Assembly (NCBI GenBank): GCA_001724315.1
Contig: MEEC01000242.1
Coordinates: 1-9,884, forward strand
Direction of reading: 5' to 3'
DNA from: Lautropia sp. SCN 70-15
GTDB lineage: Bacteria > Pseudomonadota > Gammaproteobacteria > Burkholderiales > Burkholderiaceae_E
Length of the DNA: 9,884 nucleotides
A program made the translations under genes and the position numbers. The notes under the pieces were generated by a model that saw nothing but the letters and a program-made list of their open reading frames with translations, had not been told where the DNA came from and did no database searches. Positions 1 through 4,943 of this stretch are shown in pieces (within the stretch, counting starts at the first letter, position 1; every line of letters begins with the position of its first letter).

Positions 1-765
1 GACCAGCCGGCCGGCATTCAGGTCCTCGCCCACCTCCCCCATCGACCGCCAGGCCAGGCCGCGCCCGGCGACCGCCCAGTCGCGCAGCACCGCGCCGTCG
101 TTGCAGGCCATGGCGCCCTGCACCCGCATCGACACCAGCTGCCCGTCGATGACGAACTGCCAGCCGCGCGCCTGGTTGCCGTAGGTACCGAAGGTCAGGC
201 AGTCGTGCGCGGCCAGGTCCTTCGGTTCGGCCGGCGTGCCGCGCCGCGCGAGGTAGCCGGGGCTGGCGACCACGACCCGGCGATTGTCGGCGAGCTTCAG
301 CCCCACCAGGCTGGAGTCGTCGAGCGCGCCGATGCGGATCGCCAGGTCGATCCCCTCGTTGACGATGTCGGTCAGGCGGTCCGTCAGGTCCAGCGACACG
401 GTGACATCGGGGTGCGCGTCCAGGAAGGCGGGCAGCAGCGGCGCGACGTGCGCGCGGCCGAATCCGGCCGGCGCGGTCACGCGCAGGTGGCCGCTGGCCT
501 TGACGCCGCCCAGCGACACCGAGGCCTCGGCGTTCTGGAAGTCGTTCAGGATCCGCTGGCTGTCCTCGAGGAAGGCGCTTCCCTCGAAGGTGAGGGTGAT
601 CCGGCGCGTGGTGCGCACCAGCAGCTTCACGCCCAGGCGCTCCTCGAGCGCGTCGATGCGCCGGCCGATCACTGCCGGCGCCACGCCCTCGGCCTGCGCG
701 GCGGCCGACAGGCTGCCGCGGGTGGCCACGGCCACGAAAGTCTCCAGCTGCTTGAAGCGGTCCAT
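1..765 (-). CDS. LysR-family transcriptional regulator (C-terminus cut off by window edge)
   Basis: Reading the minus strand from the ATG at 765 gives 255 codons without a stop up to the window edge; LysR proteins are usually near 300 residues, so about 45 C-terminal residues are missing. Residues 1-60 form the winged helix-turn-helix: it opens MDRFKQLETFVAVATRGSLS, followed by an AAA stretch and a recognition helix ending in IGRRIDALEERLG, then the family-typical LLVRTTRRITLT. From about residue 90 the periplasmic-binding-like effector domain begins (HLRVTAPAGFGR, then the LAIRIG strand typical of this family). The effector is unknown. The gene is divergent from the operon starting at 849, the classic arrangement for a LysR regulator and its target, so control of that operon is a reasonable inference. 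The start has no Shine-Dalgarno; a GATAAT hexamer lies 6 nt upstream, suggesting a leaderless message. Confidence 0.93.
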   Translation of the reverse strand, partial: MDRFKQLETFVAVATRGSLSAAAQAEGVAPAVIGRRIDALEERLGVKLLVRTTRRITLTFEGSAFLEDSQRILNDFQNAEASVSLGGVKASGHLRVTAPAGFGRAHVAPLLPAFLDAHPDVTVSLDLTDRLTDIVNEGIDLAIRIGALDDSSLVGLKLADNRRVVVASPGYLARRGTPAEPKDLAAHDCLTFGTYGNQARGWQFVIDGQLVSMRVQGAMACNDGAVLRDWAVAGRGLAWRSMGEVGEDLNAGRLV

Positions 766-771
766 GCCGCG

Positions 772-777
772 ATTATC
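772..777 (-). promoter_or_regulatory. Candidate -10 box of the LysR gene, placed for a leaderless transcript
   Basis: On the minus strand the sequence reads GATAAT, then six bases, then the ATG at 765. A transcript starting at the usual distance from this -10 box would begin at or within a base or two of the start codon. No convincing -35 element is seen 16-18 bp upstream, and no Shine-Dalgarno lies in front of the ATG. This is a motif reading only. Confidence 0.4.
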
Positions 778-805
778 GCCTCTGGCGCGAGGGCGGCGAG
801 CTCAC

Positions 806-811
806 TACACT
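806..811 (+). promoter_or_regulatory. Candidate -10 box for the 849-2946 operon
   Basis: TACACT lies 37 bp before the ATG at 849 in the 83-bp divergent gap between the LysR gene and the small membrane protein. It matches four of six consensus -10 bases. No clear -35 is visible, which would fit an activator-dependent promoter under the divergent LysR protein, but that is inference. Confidence 0.3.
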
Positions 812-848
812 CGGTGCGCGAGGCTCCACCCACGGACATTCGAAACGG

Positions 849-1076
849 ATGAAGGATTCGCTGCCGGCGCAGCCTGCCCACTCGGTCTGGCGACGCCTGT
901 TCCTGCTGCTCGCCTGCGTGGCGGGCGGGCTCGTCGTCGGATTCGCCGGGTTGCGCGTGACCGGGAGCAGCGCCTGGTTCCTGGCGGTGCCGGTGTTCGT
1001 TGCGGCCGCCTGGCTTTGGGTGGCCAATCCGGAAGACTGCGCGCCCTGCCGCGGGCCGGGGGCGCCGGGCCGATGA
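849..1076 (+). CDS. Small two-helix membrane protein of unknown function
   Basis: This 75-residue protein has a short polar N-terminus with basic residues (WRR at 14-16), a first hydrophobic segment at about 17-35, a short loop, a second at about 42-59, and a C-terminal tail NPEDCAPC with a CxxC pair (Cys64, Cys67). The positive N-terminus suggests both ends are cytoplasmic. I do not recognise a named family. It is first in the five-gene unit and its stop overlaps the next start by ATGA (1073-1076), so the two are probably translationally coupled. The start has only a weak ribosome site. The coding call rests on the clean helix pattern, the overlap and the divergent promoter position. Confidence 0.72.
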   Translation: MKDSLPAQPAHSVWRRLFLLLACVAGGLVVGFAGLRVTGSSAWFLAVPVFVAAAWLWVANPEDCAPCRGPGAPGR

Positions 1077-1585
1077 AGCCGCTGATCGCCTTCTACCGGG
1101 GCGCCGGCCGCGATCACCGGGGCCGCACGCTCGACGAGATCCTGCGCCACGACGACGACTGGCTCGAGCGCACCCACGACTTCGTGCAGTGGCTCTTCCC
1201 GCTGCGCGAGCCGAGCGGCGCGAATCCGTTCGCGCCGCTGGTCGACGACGAGATCCGCGACGCCTTCGACGCCGACGCGGCCCTGCGGGCGAGCTTGCTG
1301 GCGAGCCTGGACCGGATGCTGGCCTTCTACGGGCTGGTGCGCAGCGCGGACGGCATCGTGAAGTCGCCGGACTGGCCCGAGCGCAAGCGCAACTGGTTTC
1401 TCGCCAGCACCCACAATGACCTGCGGATCACCCGCATCCTCAAGAGCCTGTCGCTCCTGGGCCTGCGAGAGTGGGCCGAGCGCCTGCTCGGCTGCCTCGA
1501 GACGCTGCGGGTGGCCGAACCCGACTGCGGGATCGGCGCAACCGCCTTCGGCTACTGGCGCGACGCGCTGCGCCGTCCTTCCTGA
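1073..1585 (+). CDS. Opioid growth factor receptor (OGFr) conserved-domain protein
   Basis: The 170-residue product matches the OGFr conserved region from end to end: IAFYRG near residue 5, then GRDHRGRTLDEIL (12-24), an acidic DDDWLE stretch (27-32), and the hallmark HDFVQWLFPL (35-44), followed by NPFAPLVDDE. The domain was named after a vertebrate nuclear-envelope peptide receptor, but bacterial copies are short stand-alone proteins of unknown biochemical role; nothing here implies opioid binding. No signal peptide or membrane helix is visible, so it is probably cytosolic. The ATG at 1073 is chosen because it overlaps the previous stop by ATGA and follows a G-rich ribosome site; the frame stays open upstream to 284, but that stretch covers the LysR gene antisense and is not coding. 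The next gene begins 6 bp downstream. Confidence 0.88.
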   Translation: MKPLIAFYRGAGRDHRGRTLDEILRHDDDWLERTHDFVQWLFPLREPSGANPFAPLVDDEIRDAFDADAALRASLLASLDRMLAFYGLVRSADGIVKSPDWPERKRNWFLASTHNDLRITRILKSLSLLGLREWAERLLGCLETLRVAEPDCGIGATAFGYWRDALRRPS

Positions 1586-1591
1586 ACGACC

Positions 1592-2098
1592 ATGAGCGAG
1601 CTCGTCTTCGTCTACGGCACCCTGAAGCAGGGGTTCCCGAATTTCCACGTCAATCGAGGGCGCCGGGTGCCCGGCGAGTTCGTGACGCGCGCGGCCTATC
1701 CGCTCTACGTGGTCGGCGACATCCGGGTGCCCTGGCTGGTCGACCGGCCGGGCTCGGGGCACCGGGTGGCGGGCGAGTTGTACCGGGTGGACGCCGAGGC
1801 GCTCGCGCTGATGGACGCGCTCGAGCAGGTCGACGAACCCGGGTGGTATCGTCGCGTGGCAATCGAGGTCGAGGCGCGCGGGGCGTCCGGCGGGGAAACC
1901 GTGAAGGCCTTCGTCTACTTCGGCTGCGCGGAGCGCCTGGAGCGCATCGTCGTGCACGCGGGTCCGATCGCCGAGTACACCGAGCACCTCGCCCGCAGTT
2001 ACCGGGACGGCGACTTCCGGGCGGAAGCCGAACACGAGCCGCACGTGGTAGCCGGGGACTCGACCGCATCCGGCCCGATCGAGAACGGGCCGACCTGA
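1592..2098 (+). CDS. Gamma-glutamylcyclotransferase-family protein, GGACT/AIG2-like
   Basis: This 168-residue protein opens with ELVFVYGTLKQGFPN, where YGTLK (8-12) is the substrate-binding loop of the GGCT fold. The glycine- and proline-containing IRVPWLVDRPGSG (44-56) and GELYRVD (61-67) closely resemble gamma-glutamylamine cyclotransferase (GGACT). Glu78 in DALEQVD lies where the family's catalytic glutamate is expected, followed by the usual W-Y-R-R. Known family enzymes release 5-oxoproline from gamma-glutamyl amino acids or gamma-glutamyl amines; which substrate applies here cannot be told. It is a soluble cytosolic enzyme. It is third in the unit, 6 bp after the OGFr gene and with no strong ribosome site of its own, which suggests coupling. 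About 25 residues at the C-terminus are polar and probably disordered. Confidence 0.88.
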   Translation: MSELVFVYGTLKQGFPNFHVNRGRRVPGEFVTRAAYPLYVVGDIRVPWLVDRPGSGHRVAGELYRVDAEALALMDALEQVDEPGWYRRVAIEVEARGASGGETVKAFVYFGCAERLERIVVHAGPIAEYTEHLARSYRDGDFRAEAEHEPHVVAGDSTASGPIENGPT

Positions 2099-2105
2099 AG
2101 CGACG

Positions 2106-2112
2106 AAGGAGG
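2106..2112 (+). promoter_or_regulatory. Strong Shine-Dalgarno of the DUF488 gene
   Basis: AAGGAGG, a near-perfect match to the anti-Shine-Dalgarno sequence, lies 5 nt before the ATG at 2118. It is by far the best ribosome site in the five-gene unit, whose other genes rely on weak sites or stop/start overlaps, so the DUF488 protein may be made at a higher level than its neighbours. Confidence 0.75.
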
Positions 2113-2117
2113 AAGGC

Positions 2118-2543
2118 ATGGCGATCCGGATAGTCAGGCTCGGCGCGCCGCGGGCGCCCGGCGAAGGGCTGCGCATCGGCACCGTGCGCAGGCCGCCGCG
2201 CGGCGTGCCCAGGGCCGAGTTCGCGTCGCGCGACTTCTACGACGTCTGGTTCCCGAACCTCTCGCCCAGCGCCGAGCTGGTGGCCGAGGCGCTGCACGCG
2301 CAAGACGATCGCCAGTGGGCGGCCTTTCGCCGCAAGTTCCGCGCGGAGATGAACCGGCCGGAGCCGAGCCGCGAACTGGACCTGCTCGCGGCCCTGTCCG
2401 GCCAGGCCAACTTCGCGATCGGCTGCTACTGCGAGGACGAGGCCCGCTGCCATCGCTCGGTGCTGCGCGAGCTGCTGGCCGAGCGCGGCGCGCGGATCGC
2501 GGACGAACCCGAGGGCGGCCGCAGGGTCAAGGAGAAAGCATGA
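2118..2543 (+). CDS. DUF488-family protein
   Basis: The 141-residue protein matches DUF488 along its length: IGTVRRPPRGVP (20-31) at the N-terminus, DFYDVWFPNLSPS (39-51) in the middle, and the C-terminal signature GCYCEDEARCHRSVL (102-116) with Cys103, Cys105, Cys111 and His112. Conserved cysteines and histidine in this last motif could bind a metal or act as a nucleophile, but the family's reaction is not established. It is soluble, without a signal peptide. The start is fixed by the strong ribosome site at 2106-2112. It sits between the GGACT-like gene (19 bp upstream) and the Rid gene; its stop codon overlaps the start of a six-codon mini-ORF. A highly charged tail (GGRRVKEKA) ends the protein. 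Confidence 0.88.
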   Translation: MAIRIVRLGAPRAPGEGLRIGTVRRPPRGVPRAEFASRDFYDVWFPNLSPSAELVAEALHAQDDRQWAAFRRKFRAEMNRPEPSRELDLLAALSGQANFAIGCYCEDEARCHRSVLRELLAERGARIADEPEGGRRVKEKA

Positions 2544-2564
2544 CGAGGCAGAAGGCATGACGAG
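2531..2564 (+). repeat. 17-bp tandem duplication of a translation start region, with a six-codon mini-ORF
   Basis: Two directly adjacent 17-bp units, 2531-2547 (GGAGAAAGCATGACGAG) and 2548-2564 (GCAGAAGGCATGACGAG), agree at 15 of 17 positions. Each contains a purine-rich ribosome site, an ATG and the codons for Thr and Arg. The second ATG (2557) is the Rid start. The first (2540) is out of frame with it and opens a mini-ORF, MTRQKA, ending at 2560. The mini-ORF overlaps the DUF488 stop by ATGA (2540-2543) and the Rid start by ATGA (2557-2560), so a ribosome could pass along by re-initiation. Whether the hexapeptide is made is unknown. Confidence 0.8.
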
Positions 2565-2946
2565 ACGACTGATCAGCTCCGGGTCGACCTTCGAACGGGA
2601 GATCGGCTATTCGCGCGCGGTCGTCGACGGCGACTGGGTGTTCGTGTCGGGCACCACCGGCTTCGACTACGCCACGATGACCATCTCCGGCGACGTGGTC
2701 GAGCAGGCCGAGCAGTGCCTGAAGAACATCGAGGCGGCATTGCGCGAAGCGGGCGCCGCGATGCGCGACATCGTGCGGGTCGTCTACGTGCTGCCGAACG
2801 CCGCCGACTTCCCGGCCTGCTGGCCGGTGCTCAGGAAATGGTTCGGCGACATCCGGCCGGCCGCGATGATGATCTCGGCCGGCCTGGCCGATCCGCGGAT
2901 GAAGATCGAGATCGAGGTCACCGCGCGCCGGCAGGCCGGCGCCTGA
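2557..2946 (+). CDS. Rid-family (YjgF/YER057c/UK114) protein without the RidA catalytic arginine
   Basis: The 129-residue product has the Rid fold signature: GDWVFVSGTTGFD (25-37), an EQAEQCLKNIEAAL helix (49-62), the strand DIVRVVYVL (71-79), and the C-terminal ADPRMKIEIEVTA (111-123). RidA proteins hydrolyse reactive enamine/imine intermediates using an arginine (Arg105 in E. coli) in a PARS-type motif. Here the matching stretch reads RPAAMMIS (100-107), so alanine occupies that place and the nearest arginine is two or three residues earlier. It therefore probably belongs to one of the Rid subfamilies that lack this residue and whose activity is mostly undefined. Rid proteins are usually cytosolic trimers. 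It is last in the five-gene unit and its stop is 3 bp from the stop of the convergent YitT gene. Confidence 0.9.
   Translation: MTRRLISSGSTFEREIGYSRAVVDGDWVFVSGTTGFDYATMTISGDVVEQAEQCLKNIEAALREAGAAMRDIVRVVYVLPNAADFPACWPVLRKWFGDIRPAAMMISAGLADPRMKIEIEVTARRQAGA
2925..2942. terminator. GC-rich dyad at the convergent Rid/YitT ends
   Basis: GCGCCGGC, AG, GCCGGCGC forms a perfect 8-bp inverted repeat covering the last codons of the Rid gene, two bases before its stop. It could terminate or protect transcripts from both directions at this convergent junction. It has no run of T on either side, so it does not meet the usual intrinsic-terminator definition. Confidence 0.3.
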
Positions 2947-2949
2947 GCC

Positions 2950-3615
2950 CTACATGCCCACGTAGCGCCCCGGCCGGTGGTTGATCGCCAGGGTGAGGTT
3001 CAGCGTGACGGCGCCCACCAGCGAGATCGCCACGATCGCCGGCGGGATCGCCAGCAGCGAGAGGAGCAGCACCGCGGCGTCGAGCCCCAGCTGTGTCCAT
3101 CCGGCCCGCCAGCCCAGGCGCTCCTGCAGGTAGAGCGCCAGCACGTTGAAACCGCCCAGGCTGCCGCGGTGCCGGAACAGGATCAACAGGCCCACGCCGA
3201 CCAGCAGCCCGCCCACCGGTGCCGCGTAGCCGGGGCTCGCGCTGCCCAGGTCCAGGAGCGGTCGCTGCAGCTCGCTGACCGCCGACAGCAGGGTGACCGC
3301 CGCCACCGTCTTCAGCGTGAAGCGCCAGCCCATCCGGAAGACCGCGAGCAGGAAGAAGAGCAGGTTCACCAGCAGGAAGGCCGGGCCGAATCCGAGCGAG
3401 GTCCGGTAGGAAAGCAGCAGGGCCAGCCCGGCGGTGCCGCCGGTCATCAGCCCCGCGTTCTCGAACAGGGCCACGCCGAGCGCGACGAGGACCGTGGCGG
3501 ACACGAAGGCGATCGCGTCCTCGATCGCCGTGTGGCGCAACGAGTCGGGAGCCGGGCCCAGGCCGGGACCGGCGGCAGGGGTCGGGGGCGGGGCAGGGCG
3601 AGGGGCAGGATTCAT
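2950..3615 (-). CDS. YitT-family multi-pass membrane protein
   Basis: The 221-residue protein has about five to six hydrophobic segments (about 33-51, 57-70, 75-93, 100-113, 133-147, 178-206) and two related motifs: GLMTGGTAGLALLLSY (55-70) and GSLGGFNVLALYL (151-163), the glycine-rich pair characteristic of the YitT/DUF161 family. Its role is unknown; it acts in the inner membrane. The soluble C-terminal DUF2179 domain of many YitT proteins is absent: the protein ends about 15 residues after the last helix. The first 24 residues are rich in proline, alanine and glycine and look disordered. The ATG at 3615 has no clear ribosome site; no other in-frame ATG precedes the first helix, so the start is fairly secure. 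It is convergent with the Rid gene and divergent from the cupin gene. Confidence 0.85.
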   Translation of the reverse strand: MNPAPRPAPPPTPAAGPGLGPAPDSLRHTAIEDAIAFVSATVLVALGVALFENAGLMTGGTAGLALLLSYRTSLGFGPAFLLVNLLFFLLAVFRMGWRFTLKTVAAVTLLSAVSELQRPLLDLGSASPGYAAPVGGLLVGVGLLILFRHRGSLGGFNVLALYLQERLGWRAGWTQLGLDAAVLLLSLLAIPPAIVAISLVGAVTLNLTLAINHRPGRYVGM

Positions 3616-3700
3616 CGTTCGGGGTGGCGAGCCTTCCGGATTCTGTCACGGCACCCATGGCGCCGGCCCCTGCCTTTCGCGCGGACGCTTGATCGTGGTC

Positions 3701-3725
3701 TATGCTCGACGCATGGCCGGAGCAT
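3701..3725 (+). promoter_or_regulatory. Candidate -10 box and overlapping inverted repeat before the cupin gene
   Basis: TATGCT (3701-3706) could be a -10 box for the cupin/GNAT pair. It overlaps an inverted repeat, ATGCTC (3702-3707), 12 bp, GAGCAT (3720-3725), whose half-sites are 18 bp centre to centre, a spacing compatible with a dimeric repressor. No -35 is evident. The 146-bp divergent gap 3616-3761 holds nothing else I can support. Confidence 0.28.
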
Positions 3726-3761
3726 CGCTCCGACGCGCGAAACCGTTGCGGGAGATTCACG

Positions 3762-4049
3762 ATGGACCAACGACCCAAGGCAGTGCCCACGGTGCAGGTA
3801 TCGAACGAGCGGGTGCAGGTGACCGAATGGCGCTTCCCGCCCGGCGCCGAGACCGGCTGGCATCGGCACGAGATGGACTACGTGGTCGTGCCGATCACCG
3901 ACGGCCGGCTGCTGCTGGAAACGCGCGACGGCAACCTGGAGGCCGAGCTGGTGCTCGGTCGAAGCTACGCCCGGGCCGTCGGCGTGGAGCACAACGTGGT
4001 GAACGCCAGCCCGCACGAGGTCGCATTCGTCGAGATCGAGGTCCGCTGA
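3762..4049 (+). CDS. Small single-domain cupin
   Basis: The 95-residue product is one cupin barrel. Motif 1 is GWHRHEMDYVVVPITDG (32-48) with His34 and His36; the usual downstream glutamate position is taken by Asp39/Tyr40, although Glu37 is close. Motif 2 is GRSYARAVGVEHNVVN (66-81), which fits G-x5-P-x-G-x2-H-x3-N with alanine for proline; His77 is the expected third metal ligand. It could be a metal-binding enzyme or a small-molecule sensor; the reaction cannot be told. The ATG at 3762 is preferred over the in-frame ATG at 3702 because GGGAG stands 8 nt before it and the extra 20 residues (rich in Arg and Cys) do not resemble cupin N-termini. The GNAT gene follows after 19 bp, probably co-transcribed. 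Confidence 0.86.
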   Translation: MDQRPKAVPTVQVSNERVQVTEWRFPPGAETGWHRHEMDYVVVPITDGRLLLETRDGNLEAELVLGRSYARAVGVEHNVVNASPHEVAFVEIEVR

Positions 4050-4068
4050 CGCCAACAGGGGCGCGCCG

Positions 4069-4617
4069 ATGCGGGCGGGAATGAAGGGCGATCGGCGCTC
4101 GTTCGAGATCGTCGAGGGCTGGCGCCCGGGCGCCCTCGGCCGGATCGTCGAGTTGCACGGCGACTACTACCACCGCCAGGCCGGCTTCGGGCTGTTCTTC
4201 GAGGCCAAGGTCGCGCGCGAGCTTGCGGAATTCCTCTGCCGGAGCCGACCCGGCCGCGACGGGCTCTGGCTCGCGCTGGTCGACGGCCGGGTCGAAGGTT
4301 CGATCGTGATCGACGGCATCGCCGCGACCGACCGTGGCGCGCACCTGCGCTGGTTCGTCGTGTCCGATCGCCTTCGCGGGCAGGGGGCCGGCCATGCCCT
4401 GATCGCGGCGGCGCTGGCGTTCTGCCGCGCGAATCGCTGGCCGAGCTGCCATCTCTGGACCTTCGCGGGGCTCGATGCGGCGCGGCACCTGTACGAGAAG
4501 CACGGCTTCGTTCTCGCGGAGCAGCGTCGCGGCGCGCAGTGGGGGGTGGAGGTCTCGGAGCAACGCTTCGAGATGGCGCTCGGGCGGCAACGGCCGGAAG
4601 CGGTTTGCCAAGGGTGA
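4069..4617 (+). CDS. GNAT-family N-acetyltransferase
   Basis: The 182-residue protein contains a complete GNAT domain. Strand 4 and the acetyl-CoA pyrophosphate loop are LRWFVVSDRLRGQGAGHALI (93-112), with R-G-Q-G-A-G at 103-108 as the Q/RxxGxG/A motif. Motif B follows: HLWTFAGLDAARHLYEKHGF (128-147), ending in the usual Y-x-K-x-G-F. The N-terminal part (GRIVELHGDYYHRQAGFGLFFEAKVARELAEF, 24-55) resembles the acetyltransferase half of MarR-GNAT fusion proteins, here without the MarR domain. The acetyl acceptor is unknown. AGGGG about 9 nt upstream supports the ATG at 4069; the ATG at 4081 is an alternative that would remove four residues. It lies 19 bp after the cupin gene. Confidence 0.9.
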   Translation: MRAGMKGDRRSFEIVEGWRPGALGRIVELHGDYYHRQAGFGLFFEAKVARELAEFLCRSRPGRDGLWLALVDGRVEGSIVIDGIAATDRGAHLRWFVVSDRLRGQGAGHALIAAALAFCRANRWPSCHLWTFAGLDAARHLYEKHGFVLAEQRRGAQWGVEVSEQRFEMALGRQRPEAVCQG

Positions 4618-4633
4618 CGCCTCACGCGTCTTC

Positions 4634-4657
4634 GGCGAAAATGCTTAGCCATTCGCC
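4634..4657 (+). terminator. Imperfect hairpin after the GNAT gene
   Basis: In the 71-bp gap 4618-4688, GGCGAAAATG (4634-4643) can pair with CATTCGCC (4650-4657), eight base pairs with a two-base bulge and a six-base loop. No T run follows, so it could equally be a structure in the leader of the next gene. Nothing else supportable is seen in the gap. Confidence 0.22.
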
Positions 4658-4688
4658 CGCAAACCGGCAAGAGACGAGAACGCGCTCG

Positions 4689-4943
4689 ATGAAACGCGCC
4701 GCAATGGAAAAGGCACGCACCCTCACCACCTGGAAGCGCCACCTGTCCCGGCACGCGCCGGCCGAGCGCGCCTGCCGCTGCGAGCAGCAGCCGGGGCGCT
4801 TTCGCAAGGGCGAGCGGGCCGGCGGCTGCGGGCGGCCCCGTTGCTGGCTCTGCCACGGCGACAAGCTGGCCGGCATTCCGCGCCCGGGCCTGCGCAGGGC
4901 GCTGCAGGCCGCCACCGAGGGCTTGCGCGAGCTCGCCGAATGA
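4689..4943 (+). CDS. Small cysteine-rich protein, uncharacterised
   Basis: The 84-residue, strongly basic protein carries five cysteines in an ordered pattern: Cys29-x-Cys31, Cys47, Cys52-x2-Cys55 followed by His56, within RCEQQPGRFRK and GGCGRPRCWLCHGDK. The spacing (CxC, then C-x4-C-x2-C-H) suggests a small metal-binding, probably zinc, fold. I recall similar small uncharacterised proteins in proteobacteria with a GCG..RC.LCH.DK core, but no function. No signal peptide or helix in the membrane is seen. Its stop overlaps the transporter start by ATGA (4940-4943), so translation of the two is probably coupled. The start is uncertain: ATG 4689 (GAGAA 8 nt upstream) is preferred; ATG 4704 would give 79 residues and lacks a ribosome site. 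Confidence 0.72.
   Translation: MKRAAMEKARTLTTWKRHLSRHAPAERACRCEQQPGRFRKGERAGGCGRPRCWLCHGDKLAGIPRPGLRRALQAATEGLRELAE

Noticed and set aside
205..852. Plus-strand frames at 205-852 and from 284 onward as genes or N-terminal extensions of the OGFr protein
   Set aside because: They lie opposite the LysR gene, whose helix-turn-helix and effector domain are unmistakable; the OGFr domain begins exactly at the ATG at 1073.
773..2182. A 469-codon open frame on the minus strand opposite the OGFr and GGACT-like genes
   Set aside because: It overlaps three well-supported plus-strand genes, has low-complexity Arg/Ala/Gly/Pro composition and no recognisable domain.
3702..3761. Upstream ATG at 3702 as the cupin start
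   Set aside because: No ribosome site, sequence not cupin-like, and it overlaps the probable promoter; 3762 has a good ribosome site.
2977..3822. A 281-codon plus-strand frame opposite the YitT gene
   Set aside because: Gln/Arg/His/Glu-rich antisense product; the YitT frame has coherent membrane helices and family motifs.
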